Notes: generated by a model from the letters alone, not told the origin. A DNA stretch of 14,836 nucleotides from Proteobacteria bacterium UBA6921 (GCA_002450895.1 DKAR01000041.1:1-14836); one strand, 5' to 3'; positions 6,255 through 14,372 are shown, numbered from the stretch's first letter. Numbers and translations: made by a program.

Positions 6255-7949
6255 CTACACCAGAATCATTTCGTTCAGACCGCCGCCGGCGGGAATCATC
6301 GGATAGACGTTTTCTTTTTGGTCCGTGATGAAATCGAGGAACACGAGCCGGTCCTTCATCGCGAACGCTTCGCGCAGTGCGCCTTCGACATCCGCAGGCT
6401 TCTCAATCTTCATTCCGACGTGACCATACGCCTCGGCGAGCTTCACGAAATCCGGCAGCGCATCCATATAGGAATTCGAATAACGCTTGTCGTAGAAGAA
6501 CTCCTGCCATTGCCGCACCATGCCCAGATAGCGATTATTCAGGTTCACGATCTTTATGGGCAGGTTGTACTGCTTGCAGGTCGACAGTTCCTGAATACAC
6601 ATCTGGATACTGGCCTCGCCCGTGACGCACGCGACTGTGGCATCCGGATGCGCGAACTGCACGCCCATCGCGGCGGGCAATCCAAAACCCATCGTGCCCA
6701 GGCCGCCGGAGTTGATCCAGCGGTTTGGCTTGTCGAACTTGTAGAACTGCGCCGCCCACATCTGGTGTTGCCCCACATCGGACGTCACGAAGGCATCGCC
6801 GTTCGTCACTTTGTACATCGTTTCCAGAACGTACTGCGGCTTGATCAATTCACTCTTGCGGTCGTACTTGAGGCAATCAACCGAACGCCACTCGTTGATC
6901 TGCTTCCACCAGGCGTCCAGCGCCGCAGAGTCGGGCTTGCGCTTGCTTTCCTTGAGAACGGAAATCATTTCACGCAGCACAGGATCCACAGGTCCGACAA
7001 TCGGAATGTCCACCTTCACATTTTTCGATATGGACGACGGATCGATGTCGATATGAATGATCCTGGCGTTCTGACAGAACTTGGAAACATTGCCAGTCAC
7101 ACGATCGTCAAAACGTGCACCCACGGCCAGCAACACATCGCAGTGGTGCATACCCATGTTGGCTTCGTACGTCCCGTGCATGCCGAGCATGCCGACGAAC
7201 AAATTGTCGGTCGCCGGATACGCGCCCAACCCCATCAATGTATTCGTCACCGGATAGCCCAGTGCGCGACTGAATTCAGTCAGTGAGGCCGAAGCGTTGC
7301 CGAGAACCACGCCGCCACCGGTGTAGATCATCGGGCGCTTTGCCTCGAGCAGCATTTCCACCGCGCGCTTGATTTGTCCCGGATGCCCTTTGACGGTCGG
7401 GTTGTAGGACCGCATCGTGACCTTGGACGGATACTCGTATTCGGCCTTCTGCGCGGTAACGTCCTTCGGAATATCAACAACCACCGGGCCCGGGCGGCCC
7501 GTGGTGGCAACATAAAATGCTTTCTTGATTGTGGCCGCGAGCTCGCGAACGTCTTTGACGAGGAAATTATGCTTCACGCACGGCCGCGTAATTCCGACCG
7601 CGTCGACTTCCTGGAATGCGTCATTGCCGATCAAATGCGTCGGCACCTGGCCCGTCAGGATGACCATCGGAATGGAATCCATGTACGCGGTGGCAATTCC
7701 CGTCACTGCATTTGTGGCACCGGGACCCGAGGTCACGAGAACGACACCGGCCCGACCCGTGGAACGCGCATACCCGTCTGCGGCGTGGGTCGCGCCCTGC
7801 TCGTGACGAACGAGCACGTGCTTCACTTTGTCCTGTTTGTAAATCGCGTCGTAAATGTGCAGTACTGCCCCACCGGGATAACCGAACACATACTCGACAC
7901 CTTCGTCGTGCAGCGATTGCACCACGATATCGGCACCGGTCAATTCCAC
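6255..7949 (-). CDS. ilvB: Acetolactate synthase large (catalytic) subunit
   Basis: This ThDP- and FAD-dependent enzyme makes acetolactate from two pyruvates, or acetohydroxybutyrate from pyruvate and 2-oxobutyrate. It is the shared first step for valine, leucine and isoleucine. The protein has 564 residues with three ThDP-enzyme domains: the N-terminal PYR domain with catalytic E50 in RHEQGATHAADG, a central FAD-binding domain (about 190-330), and a C-terminal PP domain. The ThDP motif normally written GDGSxQM reads GEASIQM (444-450) and is followed by the NLNN ligand region (469-472). The Asp-to-Glu change is, from memory, seen in proteobacterial relatives as GEG; the Ala at 446 is less usual. 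The start is GTG at 7949 with a GAGGAG site at 7964-7959. An intrinsic terminator and a small leader ORF lie directly upstream. Confidence 0.98.
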   Translation of the reverse strand: MELTGADIVVQSLHDEGVEYVFGYPGGAVLHIYDAIYKQDKVKHVLVRHEQGATHAADGYARSTGRAGVVLVTSGPGATNAVTGIATAYMDSIPMVILTGQVPTHLIGNDAFQEVDAVGITRPCVKHNFLVKDVRELAATIKKAFYVATTGRPGPVVVDIPKDVTAQKAEYEYPSKVTMRSYNPTVKGHPGQIKRAVEMLLEAKRPMIYTGGGVVLGNASASLTEFSRALGYPVTNTLMGLGAYPATDNLFVGMLGMHGTYEANMGMHHCDVLLAVGARFDDRVTGNVSKFCQNARIIHIDIDPSSISKNVKVDIPIVGPVDPVLREMISVLKESKRKPDSAALDAWWKQINEWRSVDCLKYDRKSELIKPQYVLETMYKVTNGDAFVTSDVGQHQMWAAQFYKFDKPNRWINSGGLGTMGFGLPAAMGVQFAHPDATVACVTGEASIQMCIQELSTCKQYNLPIKIVNLNNRYLGMVRQWQEFFYDKRYSNSYMDALPDFVKLAEAYGHVGMKIEKPADVEGALREAFAMKDRLVFLDFITDQKENVYPMIPAGGGLNEMILV

Positions 7950-7966
7950 GTTCCCTCACTCCTCAG

Positions 7967-7995
7967 AAATTAAAACCGCCCGGACAACGGGCGGT
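7967..7995 (-). terminator. Attenuator-type intrinsic terminator before ilvB
   Basis: ACCGCCCG and CGGGCGGT form a perfect eight-base-pair stem with a five-base loop, followed by TTTTAATTT on the leftward strand. It lies 29 bases after the stop of the small ORF at 8072-8025 and ends two bases before the ilvB ribosome binding site. No leftward gene ends here, so it cannot be a terminator of an upstream gene. Its position fits transcription attenuation of ilvBN. Confidence 0.8.
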
Positions 7996-8024
7996 CTGGA
8001 CGAAATCTTAATAGGAACATACTT

Positions 8025-8072
8025 CTACAGTGTTATGCCGGTCACGGTCAAGTGATGCCCTTGGATTTCCAT
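8025..8072 (-). CDS. Putative ilvB leader peptide, 15 aa
   Basis: A 15-codon ORF encodes MEIQGHHLTVTGITL and stops at TAG. It has a strong GGGGAG ribosome binding site eight bases before its ATG. Five of the 15 residues are Ile, Leu or Val (ATC, TTG, GTG, ATA and CTG codons, including a typically rare ATA), and they cluster in the second half with three Thr. A U-tract terminator follows 29 bases later, and ilvB begins 75 bases after the stop. This arrangement resembles the enterobacterial ivbL-ilvBN attenuator, although the peptide is shorter and less Val/Leu-dense. The Thr codons could be incidental or could add threonine or isoleucine sensing. Confidence 0.6.
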   Translation of the reverse strand: MEIQGHHLTVTGITL

Positions 8073-8246
8073 GATTTTTTCTCCCCGCAGCCCCGGATGA
8101 GCGGGAGCTCCCCCGCAATTCGCAAGCTTGTTCCGAAATATTCATAAAGCCGGACCGCCTCCCGGACGACAACGGGAACATCGATCACTACAGCTTGTTG
8201 GCGCAATGTCGATACAGGCGGTCTCTTCAGAAGGTGAGCCCAAAAA
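8073..8246. promoter_or_regulatory. Divergent promoter region between ilvB leader and DUF3579 gene
   Basis: These 174 bases separate the two divergent units and must hold their promoters. An AT-rich patch at 8138-8148 on the minus strand (TTTATGAATAT) is the best candidate -10 zone for ilvB, but no -35 with good spacing was found. A GC-rich dyad near 8101-8116 (GCGGG paired with CCCGC) would lie in the ilvB leader RNA. No plus-strand promoter could be assigned with confidence. Confidence 0.35.
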
Positions 8247-8549
8247 ATGCCGCACAAAGAACGCGTAATCATTGAAGGACAGACCCGGGACGGAAAGACC
8301 TTTCGCCCCAGCGACTGGTCCGAACGCCTCGGTGATTTGCTGGCCGAATTTGGCCGCGACCAACGCATCCGTTATTCCCCGCTGCTGCATCCCATCATGC
8401 GCAAGGGCGTGCGGTGCATCGCGATGGACATGGACCTGAAATCGACACATCCGGAAGTCTTTAAACACGTCATGGAGTTTGCGGAATCCAATCGGTTGGT
8501 CGTCCACCACGACGGCTTCGATCCGGTCGCGCACGCCGACGCGGCCTAA
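8247..8549 (+). CDS. DUF3579-family protein
   Basis: A 100-residue protein that begins MPHKERVIIEGQTRDGKTF and continues with RPSDWSERLG, IRYSPLLHP and GVRCIAMDMDL. These are the blocks I associate with the DUF3579 family, found mainly in beta- and some gammaproteobacteria. It has no signal peptide or membrane segment, so it is probably cytoplasmic. Its function is not known. An AGAAGGTGAG site precedes the ATG by about nine bases. The gene is divergent from ilvB and is followed after 31 bases by a membrane-anchored protein gene on the same strand. The family assignment is from memory of the motif pattern and was not searched. Confidence 0.8.
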   Translation: MPHKERVIIEGQTRDGKTFRPSDWSERLGDLLAEFGRDQRIRYSPLLHPIMRKGVRCIAMDMDLKSTHPEVFKHVMEFAESNRLVVHHDGFDPVAHADAA

Positions 8550-8580
8550 AACAGCTAACAACAATCACGGGGAAGTCACC

Positions 8581-9054
8581 ATGCAGCAGTTGTTCTACAA
8601 GATGGCGCTTGCTGTCGTTGCTTTAAGCGCGTGGGTCGTTTACGACCGTTGGGACACCTGGACGGCGCAAGCGTCAATCGCCGCCGAGGAAGCTCGATTG
8701 AAAACGGCGAGCCTGGTGCAATCCTCGCTTCCGACCGAACCACCGGCGGTGGTCAAGACCACCGTCTATAAATGGAAAGACGCCAAGGGCAACTGGCATT
8801 TTGGCGACGAACCAGGAAAAGGCGTAAAGAACGCGAAGAAAGAAACCTACAGCAACGACGTCAACGTTGCGCAGCGCGTTTCTCTTGAAGAAATGGCATT
8901 TCTTCTGGAGCGCCAGAAGAAAGAAGAAGAGAAGAAGTCCTCCGGCGGCATGCTGAAAACGGTTGTAAATGGTGTTGCGCAGGCGAAAGCCACACAAGAT
9001 GCCATGGCCAATCACAATGGCCAGACGCAGAAAGTCGGGGACTCGCTGCAATAA
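8581..9054 (+). CDS. Small membrane-anchored protein with DUF4124-like segment
   Basis: A 157-residue protein. A hydrophobic segment at about 8-21 is probably an N-terminal inner-membrane anchor or uncleaved signal. The segment VYKWKDAKGNWHFGDEP (62-78) resembles the start of DUF4124 domains, which typically read YKWxDxxGxxHYSDxP. A Lys/Glu-rich stretch (about 102-121) may form a coiled coil. The start at 8581 was preferred over an upstream in-frame ATG at 8479, because the latter lies inside the DUF3579 gene and lacks a good site, while 8581 follows a GGGGAAG site. The gene is likely cotranscribed with the DUF3579 gene. It ends six bases from the stop of the convergent lipoprotein gene, with no terminator visible. 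Function unknown. Confidence 0.8.
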   Translation: MQQLFYKMALAVVALSAWVVYDRWDTWTAQASIAAEEARLKTASLVQSSLPTEPPAVVKTTVYKWKDAKGNWHFGDEPGKGVKNAKKETYSNDVNVAQRVSLEEMAFLLERQKKEEEKKSSGGMLKTVVNGVAQAKATQDAMANHNGQTQKVGDSLQ

Positions 9055-9060
9055 CCTGAC

Positions 9061-9459
9061 CTAGCGACGCGAGCCCATCTCACGAAAGATCGCCATGTAG
9101 CGATCGGGCTCGTTGATCGTACCCAGTCCCGTCATCCCGTCGGGTAGCTCGGCCTGCACATTGAGCTCCGGCGTCCGGTCGTCGTGAAACACAATTTCGA
9201 TCTCCATTGATACACCGCTGTGCGTGACGCCTTGGATCAAACCGTGGTCGAAATCGGCATTTTCCACACGCCCCATCTTTTCCATCGCGCGCACGGCTTT
9301 GTCGAAAAATTCGTGATGGTCCACTTTTTCCGTCACGGCCGGCGGTGGTGTAGCCGCGGGCGCGGGCGTCGCGCTGCTCTCCGGCGCAACGGTCGATTGC
9401 GCACACCCCCCCAACATGAAGATCACGGACAAAACTGCGCCTGTGCGTACTCGAGTCAT
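9061..9459 (-). CDS. Small putative lipoprotein
   Basis: A 132-residue protein with a signal peptide (core about 7-17) and a lipobox LGGC, lipidated Cys at C19 followed by Ala, so it is a predicted outer-membrane lipoprotein. A Pro/Ala-rich linker (about 24-43) leads to a small soluble domain with no family I recognise (for example HEFFDKAVRAMEKMG and ELPDGMTGLGTI). The ATG at 9459 has a GGAGA site and starts 17 bases after the stop of the upstream ABC permease gene, so it is probably the third gene of that operon. Its function may relate to the transporter, but this is inference from position. Confidence 0.8.
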   Translation of the reverse strand: MTRVRTGAVLSVIFMLGGCAQSTVAPESSATPAPAATPPPAVTEKVDHHEFFDKAVRAMEKMGRVENADFDHGLIQGVTHSGVSMEIEIVFHDDRTPELNVQAELPDGMTGLGTINEPDRYMAIFREMGSRR

Positions 9460-9476
9460 TCGATTTAATTCTCCAT

Positions 9477-11972
9477 TCAGTTCGCCAACCCGCGCAGGGT
9501 GGGCAACGGGGGTTTATTCAGCGTCGTACGCGTCCCAAGATAACCCGCCCATCCGATTCCCAGACCACCACCCACAATTCCGATTAGCCACAACGAAGCG
9601 CTCCAGTGAAACGGAACATGCAACAGGCGATCGGCAAGGAAGTAGCCGAGAATCGAGGCAGCAACCGACGCGATGGTTCCGGCGATAACGCCAACAACGA
9701 TGAATTCCGCCAGAACGCCGCCGACGAGCTGACCGCGTGTCGCCCCCAGCGTGCGCAACATTGCGCTTTCTCGCAAGCGCTCATCTTGCGTGGCCGCGAT
9801 GGCCGCGTACAGCACCATCAGACCGGCAAGGAGAGTGAAGATGAATACATACTCCACCGCTTGTGTGACACGCGCAATGATGTCGCGGACCTTGGTCATG
9901 ATGGCTGAAACATCGATCAGCGTCAGATTCGGAAAATCGCGCAACAACGTATTCAGCACGGGCTGGCGTTCCGGCGGCAAGTAAAAACTCGTGATGTACG
10001 ACGCCGGAAATTTTTCCAGCGCTCCCGGCGTAGCCACGACGAAGAAATTGGCCCGGAATGAATCCCACTGCACTTTGCGCAGGCTGGTGACGGGCGCGGT
10101 GAAATCATCGCCCGCGATGTTGAATGTCATGGTGTCGCCGACGTTCACACCCAGCGCTTTGGCAATCCCCTCCTCGACCGAAAGCTGGGGATCGCCCGAA
10201 TAGTTTTCCGGCCACAACTTCCCGGCGACCAACTCATTGTCATCGCGCTGCAACTCCGCGGTCCATGACAAGTTGAATTCACGCTCCGCCAGGCGTCGCG
10301 CTCGATCATCCGGAAACTCGGAAGTACTCACGTCTTTTCCATTCAACGCTGCATAGCGGCCGCGCACCATCGGAAGAATTTGCGGCGGCTCGAGCTGGTT
10401 GGCCGCGAAGAACGCTTCCACTGCGCCGATCTGATCCGGCTGAATATTAATGACGAAACGATTGGGTGTGTCCGCCGGCAGGCGACCCTCCCATGCGCGC
10501 AACAGGTCCCCCTTGACGATCGTTAATAATAGGAGAGCCATCAAGCCAACACCCAACGCCAGAATCTGTGCAATGCTCGAACGCGCGCGCCGCGCGACGT
10601 TCAGAATTCCGAACCGCCACGAGATTCCCGCGCCGCGCCGCATGACGCCCAACGCCCGCACCAGCAGCATGGCGAACAGCCACAACACGATGACGGTTCC
10701 CGCGACACCGGCGATCACATAGCTCCCGAGCTTGGTATCCCCCGCTTGCCAAAACAGCAGCGCGGACATCGCCACGATACCGATGCTGTACGCGGAAAAC
10801 GCGGGTGCGGGCAGCGTGCCCAAATCGCGGCGCAAAACACGGAGCGTCGGGACGCGACGCAAGTGCAAAATTGGTGGAAACGCAAACACGAGCAAAGTGA
10901 TGAGTCCAGTCATCACGCCGGAAAAAACGGGTGCCGGTCCCGGCGCCGAAAGCTTGTCGACCACGAGTTTGCCGAGAATGTCGACCAGCGCGGCATGCGC
11001 GACGTAACCGAGCACGCATCCCGCGGCGCTGGCGATCAATCCCAGTATGATGCTCTCGCCCAGATACACGCGCGTGATGAAGGATTGACTCGCACCGACG
11101 CATCGCATGATCGCGCAACTGTCGAGTTGCCGCTCCACATGGCGTCGCGTCGCCATCGCCACGGCGACTCCAGCCAGCAATACACTCACCAGGGCCGCGA
11201 GACGCAAGAAGCGTTGTGCACGTTCGAGCGCCACGCTGACTTCCTGTCGCGCATCGGTCACATCGACGACGCGTTCGCCGCGCTGCAGCTGCGGCTCGAC
11301 GGCCTTGCGATATTTCGCGACGACGTTTTGTTCGCCGGCCACCAGCAACTGGTACTGCGCCCGGCTCCCTTCCTGCAGCAATCCCGTATCAGGGAGATCG
11401 TCGAAATTCATCAACACGCGGGGCGCGATATTGAACATGTTGCCGCCGCGATCCGGTTCGTAGGCGATGACGCCACTCACGACGAACTCTCGCGTCCCAA
11501 GTTGCAGGCGCGCGCCGGGTTCAATCTGCAATCGGCGCAACACATCGGGCTCCACCCACACCTCGCCGCGCGGCGGCGCACCGTTGTGCGGAACCTCTTT
11601 CGTGCCTTCGTAAAGTTTCAGTTGCCCGCGCAGCGGATACAGTGCGCTGACGGCTTTGATCTCGGTCAACTGGCTCTGCTCGCCCGCCAACGCCATGCTG
11701 CGAAACTGAATTGCGTTGACGGTCTGTAGCGCTTTTAGCACAGCCGAATCGGTAAATGTCGCAGGCAAGGGATGGTCCGCGGAAACGACCAGATCCGCCG
11801 CCAGCAATTCATTTGCCTGTTGGCGGAGCGTCTGCTGGATACGATCCGTGAAGAATCCAACCGACGTCACACTCGCCACAGCAATAGCGATTGCGACAAA
11901 CAACACGCGCAATTCGCCGGCGCGTATGTCGCGACGGAGCAATCGAATTGCGTAGCGCAGTGTGCCGGTCAT
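9477..11972 (-). CDS. FtsX-like ABC transporter permease, YbbP type
   Basis: A large integral membrane subunit of 831 residues that pairs with the ATPase encoded immediately upstream. It has about ten predicted membrane segments: 22-40, 255-275, 306-330, 350-370, 395-410, 418-440, 468-486, 706-726, 752-780 and 793-812. Two large extracytoplasmic domains lie after segment 1 and between segments 7 and 8, the layout of a duplicated FtsX/MacB-like permease as in YbbP. Paired conserved motifs ahead of each half (SCAIMRCVGAS at 285-295, ESAMLRTLGATRGQ at 735-748) are FtsX coupling regions. The start at 11972 (MTGTLRYAIRLLRRDIRAGE) was chosen because homologues begin this way. An ATG at 12017 would overlap the ATPase gene by 23 bases and add 15 residues of unconserved appearance. 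The substrate is unknown; family members handle lipids, lipoproteins or cell-envelope products. Confidence 0.9.
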   Translation of the reverse strand: MTGTLRYAIRLLRRDIRAGELRVLFVAIAIAVASVTSVGFFTDRIQQTLRQQANELLAADLVVSADHPLPATFTDSAVLKALQTVNAIQFRSMALAGEQSQLTEIKAVSALYPLRGQLKLYEGTKEVPHNGAPPRGEVWVEPDVLRRLQIEPGARLQLGTREFVVSGVIAYEPDRGGNMFNIAPRVLMNFDDLPDTGLLQEGSRAQYQLLVAGEQNVVAKYRKAVEPQLQRGERVVDVTDARQEVSVALERAQRFLRLAALVSVLLAGVAVAMATRRHVERQLDSCAIMRCVGASQSFITRVYLGESIILGLIASAAGCVLGYVAHAALVDILGKLVVDKLSAPGPAPVFSGVMTGLITLLVFAFPPILHLRRVPTLRVLRRDLGTLPAPAFSAYSIGIVAMSALLFWQAGDTKLGSYVIAGVAGTVIVLWLFAMLLVRALGVMRRGAGISWRFGILNVARRARSSIAQILALGVGLMALLLLTIVKGDLLRAWEGRLPADTPNRFVINIQPDQIGAVEAFFAANQLEPPQILPMVRGRYAALNGKDVSTSEFPDDRARRLAEREFNLSWTAELQRDDNELVAGKLWPENYSGDPQLSVEEGIAKALGVNVGDTMTFNIAGDDFTAPVTSLRKVQWDSFRANFFVVATPGALEKFPASYITSFYLPPERQPVLNTLLRDFPNLTLIDVSAIMTKVRDIIARVTQAVEYVFIFTLLAGLMVLYAAIAATQDERLRESAMLRTLGATRGQLVGGVLAEFIVVGVIAGTIASVAASILGYFLADRLLHVPFHWSASLWLIGIVGGGLGIGWAGYLGTRTTLNKPPLPTLRGLAN

Positions 11973-11994
11973 CGTGTTGGATAGATTGTGTGCA

Positions 11995-12690
11995 TCAGGT
12001 ACGCAGTTTTCCTGCATCCAGTTCCAGGCGTCGCGCGCAACGACCGGCCAGAGCTTCGTCGTGCGTCACGAGCACCAACGTGGTGTGTTGCTCGGCATTC
12101 AGCGCGAAAAGCAGCTCCATGACGCGAGCGCCGGTGGCACGGTCGAGATTTCCCGTTGGTTCATCCGCAAATAGAAGTCGTGGCTTCGGGGCAAATGCAC
12201 GGGCGATGGCCACGCGTTGCTGCTCGCCACCTGAAAGCTGCCTGGGATAGTGATGCAGCCGGTGACTGAGTCCCACGCGCTCGAGCACCGCGGTTGCCTG
12301 GGACTGCGCGTCGGCGCGGCCCAGAATTTCCAGCGGCAACATGACATTCTCGATGGCCGTGAGATTGGGCAACAGTTGGAAGGTCTGGAATACGAAACCG
12401 ATTTTTTCACCGCGCAAGGCCGCCCGCTGGTCCTCGGAAAGCCGCGAGAGATCGACGCCGTCGATCAGCACGCGCCCCCGGGTGGCGTTATCCAATCCGG
12501 CAAGCAGACCCAACAACGTGGATTTGCCGGACCCCGATGGGCCGACTATCGCCACGGTACTGCCCGGTTCGATTGCGAATTCGATTTCGTGCAACAATAC
12601 CAAGTGTTCCGTGCCGTCCTCACGCGCTTGCGGAACCTCCTTGGTCAACTGAACGGCTTGGACGATCGGCGTGGCTTTTTTTTCACTCAT
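11995..12690 (-). CDS. ybbA: ABC transporter ATP-binding protein, YbbA/LolD type
   Basis: This 231-residue nucleotide-binding subunit powers the permease encoded 22 bases downstream. All ATPase motifs are present in order: Walker A GPSGSGKST (50-58), Q-loop Q102, signature LSGGEQQ (152-158), Walker B LLFADEP with catalytic E177, and H-loop H210. The sequence is closest to the LolD/MacB/YbbA group. The start at 12690 (MSEKKATP) follows a GAGGAG site at 12706-12701. A longer frame to 12756 has low-complexity Ala/Ser residues and lies inside tesA, so it was rejected. The divergent neighbour tesA matches the tesA-ybbA-ybbP arrangement of E. coli, which supports the symbol. Confidence 0.93.
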   Translation of the reverse strand: MSEKKATPIVQAVQLTKEVPQAREDGTEHLVLLHEIEFAIEPGSTVAIVGPSGSGKSTLLGLLAGLDNATRGRVLIDGVDLSRLSEDQRAALRGEKIGFVFQTFQLLPNLTAIENVMLPLEILGRADAQSQATAVLERVGLSHRLHHYPRQLSGGEQQRVAIARAFAPKPRLLFADEPTGNLDRATGARVMELLFALNAEQHTTLVLVTHDEALAGRCARRLELDAGKLRT

Positions 12691-13309
12691 TCGAAACCAA
12701 CTCCTCGTGTGTGCACTGGCACTGTTCGCGGTATTCGCGGCGGAAGCGGCCGACACGCGAACCGTCCTGGTCGTAGGCGATAGTCTAAGCGCCGGTTATG
12801 GAATCGACCAGAACGACGGCTGGGTCGCGCTGCTGCGCGATCGACTCAAGAAAGAATCGTCCGGCTACGATGTTGTCAACGCCAGCATCAGCGGCGACAC
12901 CACTGCCGGCGGCGTCAATCGGCTTGATGCGGCCCTGGCCAAACATTCTCCGGCGATCGTGCTTCTTGAGCTTGGCGCCAATGATGGCCTGCGCGGACTG
13001 CCCATCAAGCAGATGCGCGCCAACTTGCAGCGCATGATCGAAAAATCACGCGCGGCCAATGCCCAGGTTGTCCTGATCGGCATGCGCATCCCCACCAACT
13101 ACGGCATCGGCTACACGCAAAAGTTCGCGCAGGCGTACGAGGATCTCGCCAAACAGTTCAAGCTGCCGCTGGTCCCCTTTCTTCTTGATGGTGTAGCGCT
13201 GAACATGAAGCTGATGCAGGATGACGGACTGCACCCGCGTGCCGAGGCGCAACCGCGATTGCTGGACAACGTGTGGCCTTTTATCAAGCCGCTGCTTGCC
13301 ACACCCTAG
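12671..13309 (+). CDS. tesA: Periplasmic GDSL-type acyl-CoA thioesterase / lysophospholipase
   Basis: TesA is a periplasmic SGNH hydrolase with broad thioesterase, lysophospholipase and esterase activity. The protein has 212 residues. A signal peptide with R8 and hydrophobic core 10-24 likely ends at AEA-A (26-27). The SGNH blocks are complete: GDSLS (36-40, nucleophile S38), SISGDT with oxyanion G75, GANDGLRG with N104, and DDGLHP with D185 and H188. The start is GTG at 12671 with a weak ribosome binding site. A later GTG at 12707 would remove the basic part of the signal peptide, so it is less likely. The 5' end overlaps the start of the divergent ATPase gene by 20 bases. pyrC follows after 28 bases. 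Confidence 0.93.
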   Translation: MAFFSLIRNQLLVCALALFAVFAAEAADTRTVLVVGDSLSAGYGIDQNDGWVALLRDRLKKESSGYDVVNASISGDTTAGGVNRLDAALAKHSPAIVLLELGANDGLRGLPIKQMRANLQRMIEKSRAANAQVVLIGMRIPTNYGIGYTQKFAQAYEDLAKQFKLPLVPFLLDGVALNMKLMQDDGLHPRAEAQPRLLDNVWPFIKPLLATP

Positions 13310-13337
13310 TTGCGCACCATAATAAAGGCTTAACGCT

Positions 13338-14372
13338 ATGCAAACGTTGACGATCACCCAACCCGACGACTGGCACGTGCATTTGCGCGATGGCGCCGCG
13401 CTTGCCGCCGTGCTGCCGGATACCGCACGTCGCTTTGCGCGCGCGATCGTCATGCCGAATCTGAAACCGCCGGTCACGACCGTCAATGCCGCGCGCGCCT
13501 ATCGTGAGCGCATTCTCGCCGCGTTGCCGGCGGGAATGAAATTCGAACCGCTAATGACTCTCTACCTCACCGATCGCACGTCAGCGGAGGAAATTCAACT
13601 CGCCAAAGAGAGCGGCTTTGTTCACGCCGTGAAGTATTACCCGGCGGGCGCGACGACAAATTCTGATTTCGGCGTCAGCAAGCTGAGCAACACGTTCGGC
13701 ACACTCGCAGCAATGGAAGAGCATGACTTTCCGCTGCTGGTGCACGGCGAATCCACCGATCCGAACGTCGACGTCTTTGATCGCGAGCGCGCATTCATCG
13801 ACTCATCGCTAACCCGGATCATCGGACGGTTTCCAAAATTGCGCATTGTGTTCGAACACATCACGACGGCAGACGCGGTCGGATTCGTCCTCGATACTGC
13901 ACCGAACGTTGCTGCAACGATCACGGCTCATCATCTGCTGTACAACCGCAACGCGATGTTCACCGGCGGCATCCGCCCACACTTCTACTGCCTGCCGGTT
14001 CTCAAGCGCGACATCCACCGCCTCGCCTTGCTCGACGCGGCGACCAGCGGCAACCCAAAATTCTTCCTCGGCACCGACAGCGCCCCGCACGCCAAGAGCG
14101 CAAAGGAAACCGGCTGCGGCTGCGCCGGCGTCTATACCGCCCATGCAGGAATCGAACTCTACGCGGAAGCCTTCGAACAAGCGCGGGCACTGGACAAACT
14201 GGAAGCCTTCGCCAGCTTCTATGGACCGGATTTCTATCGGCTGCCACGCAACTCCGCAAATATCACCCTTGAAAAAGAACAATGGACTGTGACGAATGAG
14301 CTAGCGTTCGGATCAGAAACCCTTTTGCCACTTCGAGCCAGTGAAAATATCCTCTGGAAAGTGAAGAATTAG
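13338..14372 (+). CDS. pyrC: Dihydroorotase, class II
   Basis: PyrC cyclises N-carbamoyl-L-aspartate to dihydroorotate, the third step of pyrimidine synthesis. At 344 residues it has the length of E. coli PyrC (class II). The binuclear zinc site is complete: H13 and H15 (DWHVHLRDG), the carbamylated lysine K99 (VKYYPAGATTNS), H136 (LLVHGE), H174 (FEHITT) and catalytic D247 (GTDSAPH), with H251 after it. Each is three residues lower than in E. coli. The ATG at 13338 has only a weak AAGG site. The gene follows tesA on the same strand and may be cotranscribed. No clear intrinsic terminator was found downstream. Confidence 0.97.
   Translation: MQTLTITQPDDWHVHLRDGAALAAVLPDTARRFARAIVMPNLKPPVTTVNAARAYRERILAALPAGMKFEPLMTLYLTDRTSAEEIQLAKESGFVHAVKYYPAGATTNSDFGVSKLSNTFGTLAAMEEHDFPLLVHGESTDPNVDVFDRERAFIDSSLTRIIGRFPKLRIVFEHITTADAVGFVLDTAPNVAATITAHHLLYNRNAMFTGGIRPHFYCLPVLKRDIHRLALLDAATSGNPKFFLGTDSAPHAKSAKETGCGCAGVYTAHAGIELYAEAFEQARALDKLEAFASFYGPDFYRLPRNSANITLEKEQWTVTNELAFGSETLLPLRASENILWKVKN

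Noticed and set aside
6318..7286. 322-codon plus-strand ORF opposite ilvB
   Set aside because: Antisense to conserved ilvB, His/Arg-rich composition typical of a shadow frame, no ribosome binding site.
8479..8580. Upstream in-frame start for the DUF4124-like protein
   Set aside because: It would overlap the DUF3579 gene and add an unrelated Arg/Thr-rich stretch before the natural membrane anchor. The ATG at 8581 has a better ribosome binding site.
10746..11729. 327-codon plus-strand ORF opposite the ABC permease
   Set aside because: Antisense to a well-supported membrane protein gene; composition rich in Arg, His and Gln with no motif.
11973..12017. Upstream start for the permease that overlaps the ATPase gene
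   Set aside because: The extra 15 residues look unconserved, and family members begin near MTGTLRYAIRLL. This choice is less certain than the others.
12691..12756. Longer N-terminus for the ABC ATPase
   Set aside because: The extra 22 residues lie inside tesA and are low-complexity. The start at 12690 has a GAGGAG site.
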